Assembly: GCA_013138735.1 (NCBI GenBank)
Contig: WTCE01000084.1
Location: forward strand, 34,889-98,888
Reading direction: 5' to 3'
Length of the DNA stretch: 64,000 nt
From: Crocinitomix sp.
GTDB taxonomy: Bacteria; Bacteroidota; Bacteroidia; Flavobacteriales_D; Crocinitomicaceae
The position numbers and the translations under genes are program-made. Positions 1 through 8,885 of this stretch are shown here, one piece after another. The stretch's first letter is position 1. Each line of letters begins with the position of its first letter. The notes below the pieces were generated by a model, which saw only the letters and a program-made list of their open reading frames with translations, had not been told where the DNA came from and did not search any database.

Positions 1-621
1 TATATCCTTTACTAGAACAGTTCCAACAGCTGTGCCGTCTGTTTTCCATAATTCAATTCCGTGACTTGCATCATCCTTTGCTTGAAAGTAGAGTTCGTCA
101 TTGAACACCGCGAAATTTTCAGGATCAGAACTACCTGACGGATTAATATCTCTTACCATTTCTGTCCCAAGCATGGTCCCGTCAGATTTCCATAATTCTC
201 GGCCGTTTATTGGGTCCTCGGCAGAAAAATAAACCATATCGTTCATTCGAATGAGAAACATTGGGCTACCGTTTCCAGACGGATTAATATCCATCACCAT
301 TTCAGTGCTTAAAAGTGTGGTATCTGTTTTCCAAAGCTCCTCGCCATGGCTGCCATCATTTGCTTTAAAATAAACCGTACCATTTACTTCTGTAAGATAT
401 TCAGGTACTGAACTTCCAGTTGGGTTGATATCTAATTTTAGAAATGTTCCAATTTCAGTTCCGTCAGAGAACCATAATTCCTCTCCTTTGACGCCGTCAT
501 TCGCCTTAAAGAAAATAGTACTACCCACGGCTGTAAAATTGACAGGTGTGCTACTGCCCGTTGGGTTAATGTCTCGAACCATCTCCGTTCCAATTTCAGT
601 TCCATCTGAACGCCATAATTC
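1..621 (-). repeat. Tandem 141-144-base coding repeats (ELWxSDGT units)
   Basis: Four complete units and one partial unit are seen in the translated minus strand. The first three are 47 residues and the fourth 48. The most conserved parts are ELWxSDGT, DINPxGSS and the YFxA strand. The array continues past the left edge, so the copy number is unknown. Confidence 0.85.
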
Positions 622-798
622 GTAACCATTTGCATTGTCAACAGCTTTGAAGTATAAAACCTCACCGACATCAGTTAGCTCCTCAGGATCTGATCCGCCA
701 GACAAGTATATGTTTTTTACCAAAAGCGGTGTTTGACTGCTTGCATTTATGGTCAAAAGCAACAGACCTATTAACAATGGAAAATATAAATTTTTCAT
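1..798 (-). CDS. Secreted ELWxSDGT-repeat protein, N-terminal part (runs off the left edge)
   Basis: The frame is open without a stop from an ATG at 798 to base 1, giving 266 codons of a longer gene. Residues 1-22 form a Sec signal peptide ending around NASSQ. From residue 60 there are four full repeats of 47-48 residues and the start of a fifth, each opening ELWxSDGT and containing a DINPxGSS segment and a YFxA strand. Repeats of this kind are found in large secreted, probably beta-propeller-like proteins of Bacteroidota, often with a C-terminal sorting domain; that end is outside the window. Substrate and role are unknown. Confidence 0.85.
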   Translation of the reverse strand, partial: MKNLYFPLLIGLLLLTINASSQTPLLVKNIYLSGGSDPEELTDVGEVLYFKAVDNANGYELWRSDGTEIGTEMVRDINPTGSSTPVNFTAVGSTIFFKANDGVKGEELWFSDGTEIGTFLKLDINPTGSSVPEYLTEVNGTVYFKANDGSHGEELWKTDTTLLSTEMVMDINPSGNGSPMFLIRMNDMVYFSAEDPINGRELWKSDGTMLGTEMVRDINPSGSSDPENFAVFNDELYFQAKDDASHGIELWKTDGTAVGTVLVKDI

Positions 799-831
799 GA
801 TTTTATTTTTAATAGATTTTATCTATCAATA

Positions 832-839
832 CAAAGGTA
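832..839 (-). promoter_or_regulatory. Bacteroidota-type -7 box for the ELW-repeat gene
   Basis: The minus strand reads TACCTTTG, an exact match to the Bacteroidota TAnnTTTG box, 34 bases upstream of the ATG at 798. A TTCG lies 18 bases further upstream, near the TTTG consensus for the -33 element. The rest of 799-1052 shows no gene. Confidence 0.45.
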
Positions 840-1052
840 CTTCAGGTAAGTGGCTTTCGAAATGACTCGTGTCAAAGCTGGTAATGATTTTGGTCAAACC
901 TTTTGATATGAGTAGGGATTAGGACGAATACAGCTTGTTACATCCAAAATGGAAATAAACGCATTTTTAACGCAAATTTGAGTTTACAAATAGTGTTAAA
1001 GAGGTGGCGTAAATGTTGGTTGTTTCGCCATTTTTAATGACTAGATAGCTGT

Positions 1053-1910
1053 TTAAACAGTATCCATAAATGATTTTTCAACCTTGTTGAAAATGATGGT
1101 TCCAAAGAATAAAAGAACACACATAAATAAGAAGCTATAAGCCAGCCAAAACCAGCTGAAATCGCCAACACCCAGAAATGAAAATTTGAATGCTTCAATT
1201 AAATTCACCATTGGATTTAGTCTAAATATCCATTGATATAAGGGCGGTATCGCAGATAGTGGAATAACAACCGCAGATGCGTACATCAATAATTGCACCC
1301 CAAATATCAAGAGGAAATTCATGTCTTTATACTTCGTGGTGATTGATGAAAAGATTATTCCAAACCCGAGACTCAACCCAGCCATCATAATTACCATAAA
1401 TGGCACAAGAAGGATCGTTAAACTAGGATGGATAATTGAAACTTCAGCTATAAAGTAGTAGTAACACCATACAGCAATAAATAATACGAATTGGATACCG
1501 AATTTTAACATTGTGGAAACTACGATTGACAGGGGAACGATCAATCTAGGGAAGAATACCTTGCCGAAAATGCTTTGATTTTTAACAAAAGTTTCAGAAG
1601 TTTTGGTCAGACATTCAGCAAAATAGTTCCATAAAGTCAATCCAGCTAGATAGAATAAAGGTTTTGCTTCTTCTAAGCCATCAGTGCTCAAACCTCCAAA
1701 AACCCCAAAGATCACGGTAAGCATTATTGTGGTCAATATGGGTTGTATAATAAACCAAAGTGGTCCTAAAATAGTTTGTTTATAAACCGCAACAAAATCA
1801 CGTTTGACGAAAAGGAATAAGAGATCGCGGTACTTCCACAATTCTTTAAACCTCAAATCAACCCAGCCGGATTTTGGTTTAATGATTAAATCCCATTTTT
1901 CTTCGCTCAT
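1053..1910 (-). CDS. ABC-2 type polysaccharide/LPS export permease (Wzm-like)
   Basis: This 285-residue integral membrane protein has the ABC-2 permease layout: a cytoplasmic N-terminus with the family-typical stretch LFLFVKRDFVAVYKQTILGP, then about six hydrophobic segments from residue 48 to 280. In this family it forms the channel that exports undecaprenyl-linked O-antigen or teichoic-type chains with the ATPase Wzt. Its ATG overlaps the TGA of the upstream SDR gene by four bases (ATGA), so the two are probably translationally coupled. No ATPase gene lies next to it; the following gene is the unrelated ELW-repeat gene. Confidence 0.85.
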   Translation of the reverse strand: MSEEKWDLIIKPKSGWVDLRFKELWKYRDLLFLFVKRDFVAVYKQTILGPLWFIIQPILTTIMLTVIFGVFGGLSTDGLEEAKPLFYLAGLTLWNYFAECLTKTSETFVKNQSIFGKVFFPRLIVPLSIVVSTMLKFGIQFVLFIAVWCYYYFIAEVSIIHPSLTILLVPFMVIMMAGLSLGFGIIFSSITTKYKDMNFLLIFGVQLLMYASAVVIPLSAIPPLYQWIFRLNPMVNLIEAFKFSFLGVGDFSWFWLAYSFLFMCVLLFFGTIIFNKVEKSFMDTV

Positions 1911-2860
1911 TCAGCTTTTAATTGCATTTGATTAAGGAAATTAGGGTCTGCTAATAATTTTTTAATGCCCTCTTCGATTGTCATTAATTCGCGCCCCAAA
2001 ATTGCCTTCATTTTTGAATTGTCAGGTTGTCTTCTGGTCATATCTCCATCCTTCAAAGGAGGTAAAAATGTAATTTCCGATTTACTGTTCGTCAATTTTA
2101 TAATGAGTTCGGCTAATTCTAAAATAGAGATCACCGTTTCGCCACCAATATTGATAACATCATTAACAAAAAGATCGTTATTTAAAGCCTTAATCGTAGC
2201 CTCTATATTGTCGCTAACATAACAAAATGTTCTTGTTTGTGAGCCGTCACCATAAATGGTAATCGCTTTATTTTGCATAGCCTGCGAAATAAATTTACTC
2301 ATCACAAAATCTTGCGTTTGATTAGGTCCGTAAGTATTAAAGAATCTAAAAATGGTATAATCCAAATTGTATTCCTGCATATAGGATTTGCAAAACGCTT
2401 CGCCTACATTTTTTACAACAGCATAAGGTACACGCGAATTTAACGGTGTTGTTTCTTCGTGTTGCGGAATCGTAACCGGTTCTCCGTAAACCTCCGAAGA
2501 CGAAGAAAAGAAAAATCGTTTAACGCCCGTATTTTTCGATAAAGACAAGATATGCTTGATTCCGTCAATGTCATTTAATACCCGAATTGGGTTTTCTTGC
2601 GTACGTTGAACACCAACATAGGCCGCATAATGGAAAACATAATCAAACTGATTTGAAAGCATAATGTCTGTAATCTCTTCGCGATTATTCACATCAGCCT
2701 TAATGAATTTAAGGTTCGGGTGGTTCTTTGGTAATTTATTGATATTACCTGTAGATAAATCATCTACAACCGTCAAGTAAGTGTCAGGCTCGTTTAGAAG
2801 TCCTTGAGCCATAGCACTTCCCACATTTCCAGCACCACCGGTTAAGAGTATTTTTCGCAT
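1907..2860 (-). CDS. NAD-dependent nucleotide-sugar epimerase/dehydratase (extended SDR)
   Basis: This 317-residue extended short-chain dehydrogenase has the NAD-binding GGAGNVG at residues 8-14, SSSSEVYG at 119-126, and the catalytic YAVVK pair Tyr146/Lys150. The Glu in SSSSEVYG and the late GDMTRRQPD segment resemble UDP-glucuronate decarboxylases, but C4-epimerases share most of these features, so the exact reaction is open. It is the first gene of a two-gene minus-strand unit with the export permease and probably supplies an activated sugar for the exported glycan. Confidence 0.8.
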   Translation of the reverse strand: MRKILLTGGAGNVGSAMAQGLLNEPDTYLTVVDDLSTGNINKLPKNHPNLKFIKADVNNREEITDIMLSNQFDYVFHYAAYVGVQRTQENPIRVLNDIDGIKHILSLSKNTGVKRFFFSSSSEVYGEPVTIPQHEETTPLNSRVPYAVVKNVGEAFCKSYMQEYNLDYTIFRFFNTYGPNQTQDFVMSKFISQAMQNKAITIYGDGSQTRTFCYVSDNIEATIKALNNDLFVNDVINIGGETVISILELAELIIKLTNSKSEITFLPPLKDGDMTRRQPDNSKMKAILGRELMTIEEGIKKLLADPNFLNQMQLKAE

Positions 2861-2989
2861 TTTTCAGTTTCCGTTTAAGGGATAAAGGTACAATTTTAAT
2901 AATCAAAATGATTTTGTCCAAATGTAATTGGTTTGGTTTTCAATTCCGTTTATTTCCGTCTACACACTACCTACTCTTAAAAACCTTCT

Positions 2990-2997
2990 TAAATTTG
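2990..2997 (+). promoter_or_regulatory. Possible -7 box for the polysaccharide operon
   Basis: TAAATTTG matches TAnnTTTG exactly, 13 bases before the ATG at 3011, which would leave a very short leader. No clear TTTG is seen at the -33 position. The region 2861-3010 is the divergent control region between the minus-strand SDR/permease unit and this operon. Confidence 0.35.
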
Positions 2998-3010
2998 ATC
3001 CACTATTGGA

Positions 3011-4243
3011 ATGGGCAAAAATAAAGTCTTAAATATTATCTCAAATAATTTCCCCTACGGACTTGGCGAACAATTTTTTGAAGCGGAGGTAGCTAAAATG
3101 GCCGAATTTTATGATGAGATCGTCCTTTATCCGCTTAAAAAAGCCGAGGGATTAAGAAAAATACCAGCGAATGTTACAGTCAATAATGCTCTGAATGAAG
3201 TAACCGAAGCGGTCACAAAAAAACAAGTTATTTTTTGTCTTGGATTGATTTTAAGAATTGTTGGTATCGAATTTTTCCGTTCCAATAAACGGTCATTTAT
3301 TTTTAAGAAAATAAAATGGTGGATGACGTCAATAACCTATTGCAAGGCTTTGAGTTTAGCATATGAGAAAGCGATTGATCAAGAAAAGGACAACCATCAT
3401 TATTCGTTTTGGATGAATGACGGCGCTTTGCTGCTAAGTATTCTGCGGGCAAAAAAGAAAATTTCAGGATTTGATTTTCGCGTAAACGGATATGATATTT
3501 TTGAAGAGCGTCACGCAGGAAACTATATGCCTTTTCGCTACTTTAATTATAAACACGTCAATCACGTTTATGTGTTATCAAAAGTAGCTTTAGCGTATTT
3601 AAAGGCAATTAATTTTAATCCCAATAAATTGATTTATGCCCCTTACGGAATTTATACCCAAGGTTTAAATCAATTGACTGACTCGAAAGACATTCACATG
3701 GTTTCTTGTGCGAACATGATTCCTTTAAAACGAATCGATAAAACAATTGCCGCCTTAAAATTAATTACAGAGAAAACCATTCATTGGACACATTTTGGAG
3801 ATGGTTATTTACGTCCCGAATTAGAAGAGCAGTTGAAAGACATGCCGTCAAACATTACCGTTGATTTTAGAGGACATATACCAAATACGGAAGTAATTGA
3901 TTTGTACAAAAATAAACCCATTAACCTTTTTATTCACACCAGTGAGACAGAAGGATTGGGTATGGCAATAATAGAAGCGCAGAGTTTTGGAATTCCGGCA
4001 GTTGTAATTGGTGTTGGAGGAGTGTTAGATATTGTCACAAACGAAACGGGAGTTGTATTGCAACCTGATGCTGAGGGACCTGTAATTGCTCAAGCTATTC
4101 GAACTGTGATTGACGGAGAAATGAATACGCAGGCTTACCGAGAGGTCATTCAAAAACATTGCATGCGCATTTTTGATGCTGAAAAGAATTACGAGGCGCT
4201 TTATAAGGTCATGTCAAACAAAAGCGAAAAGCCAAAAGGATAA
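3011..4243 (+). CDS. Glycosyltransferase, GT4 family (GT-B fold)
   Basis: This 410-residue protein looks like a retaining GT4 transferase. The N-terminal half holds the acceptor domain. The C-terminal half has the donor-site E-x7-E motif in ETEGLGMAIIEAQ, followed by FGIPAVVIGVGG, the usual nucleotide-sugar binding region. It has no membrane segments and is probably a cytoplasmic or peripheral enzyme adding one sugar to the glycan assembled by this locus. It is the first gene of the plus-strand operon; the next gene starts eight bases after its stop. Donor and acceptor cannot be told from sequence. Confidence 0.85.
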   Translation: MGKNKVLNIISNNFPYGLGEQFFEAEVAKMAEFYDEIVLYPLKKAEGLRKIPANVTVNNALNEVTEAVTKKQVIFCLGLILRIVGIEFFRSNKRSFIFKKIKWWMTSITYCKALSLAYEKAIDQEKDNHHYSFWMNDGALLLSILRAKKKISGFDFRVNGYDIFEERHAGNYMPFRYFNYKHVNHVYVLSKVALAYLKAINFNPNKLIYAPYGIYTQGLNQLTDSKDIHMVSCANMIPLKRIDKTIAALKLITEKTIHWTHFGDGYLRPELEEQLKDMPSNITVDFRGHIPNTEVIDLYKNKPINLFIHTSETEGLGMAIIEAQSFGIPAVVIGVGGVLDIVTNETGVVLQPDAEGPVIAQAIRTVIDGEMNTQAYREVIQKHCMRIFDAEKNYEALYKVMSNKSEKPKG

Positions 4244-4251
4244 AAAAAAAC

Positions 4252-5238
4252 ATGGAGCAGGCAAGGTTAAGCGTTTTATTACCCAATTATAATAATGGTC
4301 CTTATTTGAAGGAGGCATTAGATAGTTTATTTGCTCAAACCTATTCGAATTTCGTCATTTACTTAGTGGATGATTGCTCTACAGATGATGGCCTTGCCAT
4401 AGCAAGATCTTATAAGGATGAACGATTAAAAATCATTGAAAAGCCTTCAAATTCTGGCATAGTTGCAACAATGAATGTGGCCTTGAACGCCATTGAGACC
4501 GAATATTACATTCGTATGGATGGCGACGACATTTCTACACCAGATCGCTTTGAAACTTTGGTGAAATACATGGACGAACATCCAGAGATTGGAGTGTGCA
4601 GTAGCAGTATAAAAACATTTGGCATTGAGGAAAAAGTACGCGCTTTTGAAAAAAATCCTGCACGGAATAAGGCAAATTTAATTTTTGGACATTCAATTGG
4701 ACATGCGTCTTCTATTTTCAGAACGGCGGTAATGAAAGACAATAAAATTGAATATGTCGATCGCTTTTGGCGTTTAGAGGATTATTATTTGTTCTATCGT
4801 TTGAAAGACTTAACCCTAACGACTGCTATTCCAAATCAATTTTATTTATACCGACAGGAGGCTTATAATAACAACGCAGAAATTACGCGACGAAAAAACT
4901 TGGCCTTTAAAGAATTTTACGAAATGGTACTAAGCGATTTGGGAGTTGAGGCCAACGAAAAAAATCTTTCGATCCATTTACAATTAAACAATCGGGAAAA
5001 ATCAACGTTTAGTCTAAAAGATTACCAAAACCACATTGATCTTCTGCGTCAAGCAAATAAAAAGTCGTTACTTTATCCTAACGCAGAATTAGAGCTGGTT
5101 CTAAATCAGCATTTGGAAAAAATGTATTATCGATTAATCGATCAAAAAAAAATAACGTTGATTCAAATAATGGGAATGGGCAAGGGGAAAAAAGCTTTAC
5201 TTAAATACTATTTAGGAACACGATTAGCAAAGAAATAA
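4252..5238 (+). CDS. Glycosyltransferase, GT2 family
   Basis: This 328-residue inverting GT-A transferase opens with the family signature LSVLLPNYNNGPYLKEALDS, followed by VDDCSTDDG and the metal-binding RMDGDD near residue 86. The C-terminal third is less conserved and probably sets acceptor specificity. There is no membrane helix, unlike the GT2 enzyme at 60.4 kb. It lies two bases upstream of the following epimerase gene. Confidence 0.87.
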   Translation: MEQARLSVLLPNYNNGPYLKEALDSLFAQTYSNFVIYLVDDCSTDDGLAIARSYKDERLKIIEKPSNSGIVATMNVALNAIETEYYIRMDGDDISTPDRFETLVKYMDEHPEIGVCSSSIKTFGIEEKVRAFEKNPARNKANLIFGHSIGHASSIFRTAVMKDNKIEYVDRFWRLEDYYLFYRLKDLTLTTAIPNQFYLYRQEAYNNNAEITRRKNLAFKEFYEMVLSDLGVEANEKNLSIHLQLNNREKSTFSLKDYQNHIDLLRQANKKSLLYPNAELELVLNQHLEKMYYRLIDQKKITLIQIMGMGKGKKALLKYYLGTRLAKK

Positions 5239-5240
5239 GA

Positions 5241-6221
5241 ATGCTGGAGGGAAAAAGAATATTGGTAACAGGGGGAGCTGGATTTATAGGGTCAAATCTT
5301 TGTGAATTTTTAGTGGAAAAGAATGAGGTGAGATGTTTAGACAGCCTGTTGACAGGACATCAAGAGAATATTCAACACTTATTGGATCATCCGCAATTCA
5401 CATTCATTAAAGGAGACGTTAGGGATTATGAAGTCTGTTTAAACGCCACAGAAGGTGTTGACGTTATTTTTCATCAAGCTGCTTTAGGTTCTGTTCCAAG
5501 ATCAATTGAAACACCGCTCAATACGAACGCACATAACGTTACTGGATTTTTAAATATGCTTGAAGCAGCTAAAAATTCAAATGTAAAACGATTCGTTTTT
5601 GCTACATCTTCTTCCGTTTATGGCGATCATGAACATTTGCCTAAAACAGAGGGTAAAATTGGTAAGCCATTATCCCCTTACGCAGTAACCAAGTATGTCA
5701 ACGAAATGTATGCGGATGTTTATGCGCGTTTATACGGCATTGAAACAATAGGTCTGCGTTATTTTAATGTGTTCGGAAGAAGGCAGGATCCAAATGGCGT
5801 ATATGCTGCGGTTATTCCACGTTTTGTTAAGCTTTTGCAAGAAGGCAAAGCAATTACAGTAAATGGGGACGGTGAGCAAACACGTGACTTTACTTATATT
5901 GACAACGTAATTCAAGCGAATGTATTGGCCGCAACGGTTGAAGACAGTGCTGCTTTAAATACTATTTATAATATTGGTTGTGGTAGCACAATTACTTTAA
6001 ATGAATTGATTCAAGCGATTCAAGAATGCTTTAAAGAGAACGATTTTTCAGAAGGCGCTTTTGAGGTGATTTATGGGCCTAAAAGAAAAGGAGATATTGA
6101 ACATTCTTATGCGTCAATCGCTAAAGCAACCGAATTTTTAAAATACAATCCAACCATTGATTTAAAAGAGGGTATGCGAAGATATCTTGGTGTTCTAATC
6201 GAAAATGAATTAAGTAATTGA
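5241..6221 (+). CDS. UDP-N-acetylglucosamine 4-epimerase-like SDR (WbpP/TviC type)
   Basis: This 326-residue extended SDR has GGAGFIG at residues 11-17, ATSSSVYG near 121-128 and the catalytic YAVTK pair Tyr147/Lys151. The segment RYFNVFGRRQDPNG followed by YAAVIP is what I recognise from the WbpP/TviC group, which interconverts UDP-GlcNAc and UDP-GalNAc or the matching uronic acids. The Ser/Thr in place of the dehydratase Glu fits an epimerase. It presumably supplies an N-acetylhexosamine donor to the neighbouring glycosyltransferases. Another UDP-hexose 4-epimerase activity is possible. Confidence 0.78.
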   Translation: MLEGKRILVTGGAGFIGSNLCEFLVEKNEVRCLDSLLTGHQENIQHLLDHPQFTFIKGDVRDYEVCLNATEGVDVIFHQAALGSVPRSIETPLNTNAHNVTGFLNMLEAAKNSNVKRFVFATSSSVYGDHEHLPKTEGKIGKPLSPYAVTKYVNEMYADVYARLYGIETIGLRYFNVFGRRQDPNGVYAAVIPRFVKLLQEGKAITVNGDGEQTRDFTYIDNVIQANVLAATVEDSAALNTIYNIGCGSTITLNELIQAIQECFKENDFSEGAFEVIYGPKRKGDIEHSYASIAKATEFLKYNPTIDLKEGMRRYLGVLIENELSN

Positions 6222-6324
6222 GCAACCTTTAAAAGGTCGATACAAGCGCAATGTAGAAGCACATAAATCAGTATATTGCAAACTATCGCGTTTAATTTTA
6301 ATAGAGAGTAGAAAAAATTAGTGC

Positions 6325-7317
6325 ATGAATTTAACAGGTAAAACAGTTTTAGTTACCGGAGCAGATGGCTTTATAGGATCACATTTAACCGAAATGCTTT
6401 TAGCTGAAGGTTGCAAAATAAAAGCTTTATCTCAATACAATTCTTTCAATAACTGGGGATGGTTAGAGCAAATTGAAGGCCTTTCAGAAATCGAAGTACT
6501 CTCTGGAGATATTCGTGATCCGCATTATTGCAGACACATTACAAAAGGGGTGGACGTTGTTTTTCACTTGGCAGCCCTCATTGCAATTCCATATTCTTAT
6601 ATCGCGCCAACATCTTATGTAGATACAAACGTTACCGGTACGTTGAATATTTGCCAGGCAGCTTTAGATAATGGTTGCGAAAAAATTATTCATACTTCTA
6701 CTTCAGAAGTGTATGGAACAGCACTTTACGTTCCTATTGATGAAAAGCATCCAATACAACCTCAATCGCCGTATAGCGCCAGTAAGATTGGTGCAGACAA
6801 TATGGCTATGAGTTTTTACAATGCCTTTGATTTAGCTGTAGCCACTGCACGCCCGTTTAACACCTATGGGCCTAGGCAATCAGCAAGGGCAGTGATTCCA
6901 ACAATCATTTCGCAAATAGCAAATGGTGCAGCTGAAATTCAGGTTGGTGACTTGTCGCCAACACGAGATTTTAATTATGTGATAGATACATGCCGTGGTT
7001 TTATAGCCATTGCTAAATCAGATAAAGCAGTTGGCGAAACCATTAATATTGGATCAAATTTTGAAATTTCAATTAAAGAGACCTTTGAGTTGATTAAGAA
7101 AACTATGAACGCTGATGTTGACTTTGTGATTGATCCGCAACGGATTCGTCCAGGTAAAAGTGAAGTGCAACGTTTATGGTGCGACAATAAGAAAATTAAT
7201 GCACTTACTGGTTTTGTTCCAGAATTTACAATTGAGTCTGGAATAAAAGAAACCGTGGAGTGGTTTACCAATCCAGCGAATTTAAGTCACTATAAATCGA
7301 ATATCTACAATGTCTAA
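6325..7317 (+). CDS. NDP-sugar 4,6-dehydratase-like SDR (LegB/GMD-like)
   Basis: This 330-residue extended SDR has GADGFIG at 12-18, STSEVYG at 125-131 with a Glu at the position used as acid/base by 4,6-dehydratases, and Tyr150/Lys154 (YSASK). It resembles the LegB group, which makes a 4-keto-6-deoxy-HexNAc nucleotide, but no LegC aminotransferase or sialic-acid synthase is nearby, so a legionaminic-acid pathway is not supported here. Its stop overlaps the start of the next gene by eight bases. I infer that it forms a 4-keto-6-deoxy sugar nucleotide. Confidence 0.75.
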   Translation: MNLTGKTVLVTGADGFIGSHLTEMLLAEGCKIKALSQYNSFNNWGWLEQIEGLSEIEVLSGDIRDPHYCRHITKGVDVVFHLAALIAIPYSYIAPTSYVDTNVTGTLNICQAALDNGCEKIIHTSTSEVYGTALYVPIDEKHPIQPQSPYSASKIGADNMAMSFYNAFDLAVATARPFNTYGPRQSARAVIPTIISQIANGAAEIQVGDLSPTRDFNYVIDTCRGFIAIAKSDKAVGETINIGSNFEISIKETFELIKKTMNADVDFVIDPQRIRPGKSEVQRLWCDNKKINALTGFVPEFTIESGIKETVEWFTNPANLSHYKSNIYNV

Positions 7318-8026
7318 AAGAGCTGTAATTTTAGCGGGAGGAAAAGGAACACGCTTGCGTCCTTATACCATTGAACTGCCTAAGCCTTTAGTGCCAATTG
7401 GGGATTATCCTATTTTAGAAATTATAATCCGCCAACTCGCTCGCAATGGTTTTGATCATATTACGATCACAGTAAACCACCAAGCAGAAATGATAAAAAC
7501 CTTTTTTGGAAACGGTGAAAAATGGAAGATCAAGATTGATTATTCATTAGAAGAAAAACCACTTTCAACCATGGGGCCATTGAGTTTGATTTCGGATTTA
7601 CCCGATCATTTTTTGGTGATGAACGGCGATATTTTAACCGATATCGATTATAGTGCTTTCTATACTGATCATGTAGCTGCCAATAATATATTTACCATTT
7701 CATCTTTCGTGCGCGAGCATGTGAATTTATACGGTGTTTTAGAATCTGATGCGAACAATAAATTGATTGATTTTAAAGAAAAACCAAAAACACGTTTTGA
7801 AGTAAGTATGGGCATTTATATGCTGAGCAAGGCAGTGTTGGAGCATATTCCACATAACGAAGCTTATGGATTCGATCATTTAATGTTGGATTTAATCAAA
7901 GCGGAAAAGAATGCAACTGTTAGGCCCTTTGATGGCTATTGGTTGGACATTGGTAGACCTGACGATTATATGATTGCTATAGATGAATTTGAAAAAAATA
8001 AAGGACTCTTTTTAAAAGATGCTTAA
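7310..8026 (+). CDS. Sugar-1-phosphate nucleotidyltransferase
   Basis: This 238-residue protein has the pyrophosphorylase signature LAGGKGTRLRPYT followed by PKPLVPIGDYPILE near the N-terminus, the metal-binding NGDILTD around residue 105, and GYWLDIGRPDDY near the C-terminus. The length fits single-domain enzymes such as HddC or RfbF, with no CBS or acyltransferase domain. It activates a sugar phosphate to an NDP-sugar, the step before the 4,6-dehydratase encoded just upstream. The base (G, U, dT or C) cannot be read from sequence. Eight-base overlaps join it to both neighbours. Confidence 0.83.
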   Translation: MSKRAVILAGGKGTRLRPYTIELPKPLVPIGDYPILEIIIRQLARNGFDHITITVNHQAEMIKTFFGNGEKWKIKIDYSLEEKPLSTMGPLSLISDLPDHFLVMNGDILTDIDYSAFYTDHVAANNIFTISSFVREHVNLYGVLESDANNKLIDFKEKPKTRFEVSMGIYMLSKAVLEHIPHNEAYGFDHLMLDLIKAEKNATVRPFDGYWLDIGRPDDYMIAIDEFEKNKGLFLKDA

Positions 8027-8885
8027 TATTCACATAACAGGCGCAAATGGAGGTGTAGGGAGTGCCTTGTCAAATGCATTGGTTCAAACTGGTGCACAAC
8101 TCATCCCAGTTAAAAATCCTGCTTTTCGCATTCAAGAAGATGCGTATTTTGAACAATTTGATAACCCTGAGGAGATAGATCTAATTTATCACTTGGCAGC
8201 CATTAGTTTTGTTCCTGACAGTTGGGAAAATCCTGCTCGTTTTATTGAAGTAAATGTTCTCGGAACAACAAAGGTTCTTGAGTTTTGTCGCAAATATAAT
8301 ATACGATTGGTTTACGTGAGTTCTTATGCTTATGGTGCACCTCAATATTTGCCAATTGATGAAAAGCATCCGGTTTCAGCTTCAAATCCTTATGGCTTAA
8401 GTAAGATAATGGGAGAAGAGCTTTGCACATTCTATGGTGATCATTATGATTTGTCTTATTTGATTGTGCGCCCATTTAATGTTTATGGCACTCTCAAAAA
8501 TACCAAATTATTGATCCCAGAAATTATTGCGCAAATAGAAAAGGGCGATAGAATACAAGTAAAGGATTTAGTTCCAAAAAGAGATTGTGTTTTTATTGAT
8601 GACTTGATTGGTTTTTTATTAATCGCTGGTCAGAAAACGAATAATGAGATCTATAATGTGGGTGGGGGAGAATCATTTTCTGTTGCCGAAATCATTGAGA
8701 TATGCCAAAATGTTTGGGGAACCAATTTGCCTGTTGAATCTGCTGAAGTTGAACGTAAAAATGAAATTCCAGAAACGCTTTGCGATAATTCGAAAGCAAA
8801 AACAGACTTGGGTTGGAGTCCTCAGTTTACGTTTCAAGAAGGAATTGCAGCAATAAAACAACGCCTTAAACATCAAAGCAATTGA
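8019..8885 (+). CDS. NDP-sugar reductase/epimerase (extended SDR)
   Basis: This 288-residue SDR has GANGGVG at residues 8-14 and the catalytic pair Tyr125/Lys129 (PYGLSK). It is shorter than the other SDRs of the locus. It has SSYAYG where dehydratases have STSEVYG, so the dehydratase Glu is missing and a 4-keto reductase or epimerase role is more likely. Following a nucleotidyltransferase and a dehydratase, it most simply completes synthesis of an NDP-6-deoxyhexose, as RMD follows GMD. It overlaps the previous gene by eight bases and the next by four. Confidence 0.75.
   Translation: MLNIHITGANGGVGSALSNALVQTGAQLIPVKNPAFRIQEDAYFEQFDNPEEIDLIYHLAAISFVPDSWENPARFIEVNVLGTTKVLEFCRKYNIRLVYVSSYAYGAPQYLPIDEKHPVSASNPYGLSKIMGEELCTFYGDHYDLSYLIVRPFNVYGTLKNTKLLIPEIIAQIEKGDRIQVKDLVPKRDCVFIDDLIGFLLIAGQKTNNEIYNVGGGESFSVAEIIEICQNVWGTNLPVESAEVERKNEIPETLCDNSKAKTDLGWSPQFTFQEGIAAIKQRLKHQSN

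Noticed and set aside
6325..8885. Legionaminic acid pathway
   Set aside because: Only a LegB-like dehydratase is present; no aminotransferase, acetyltransferase of the LegH kind, hydrolase, synthase or CMP-transferase was found nearby.
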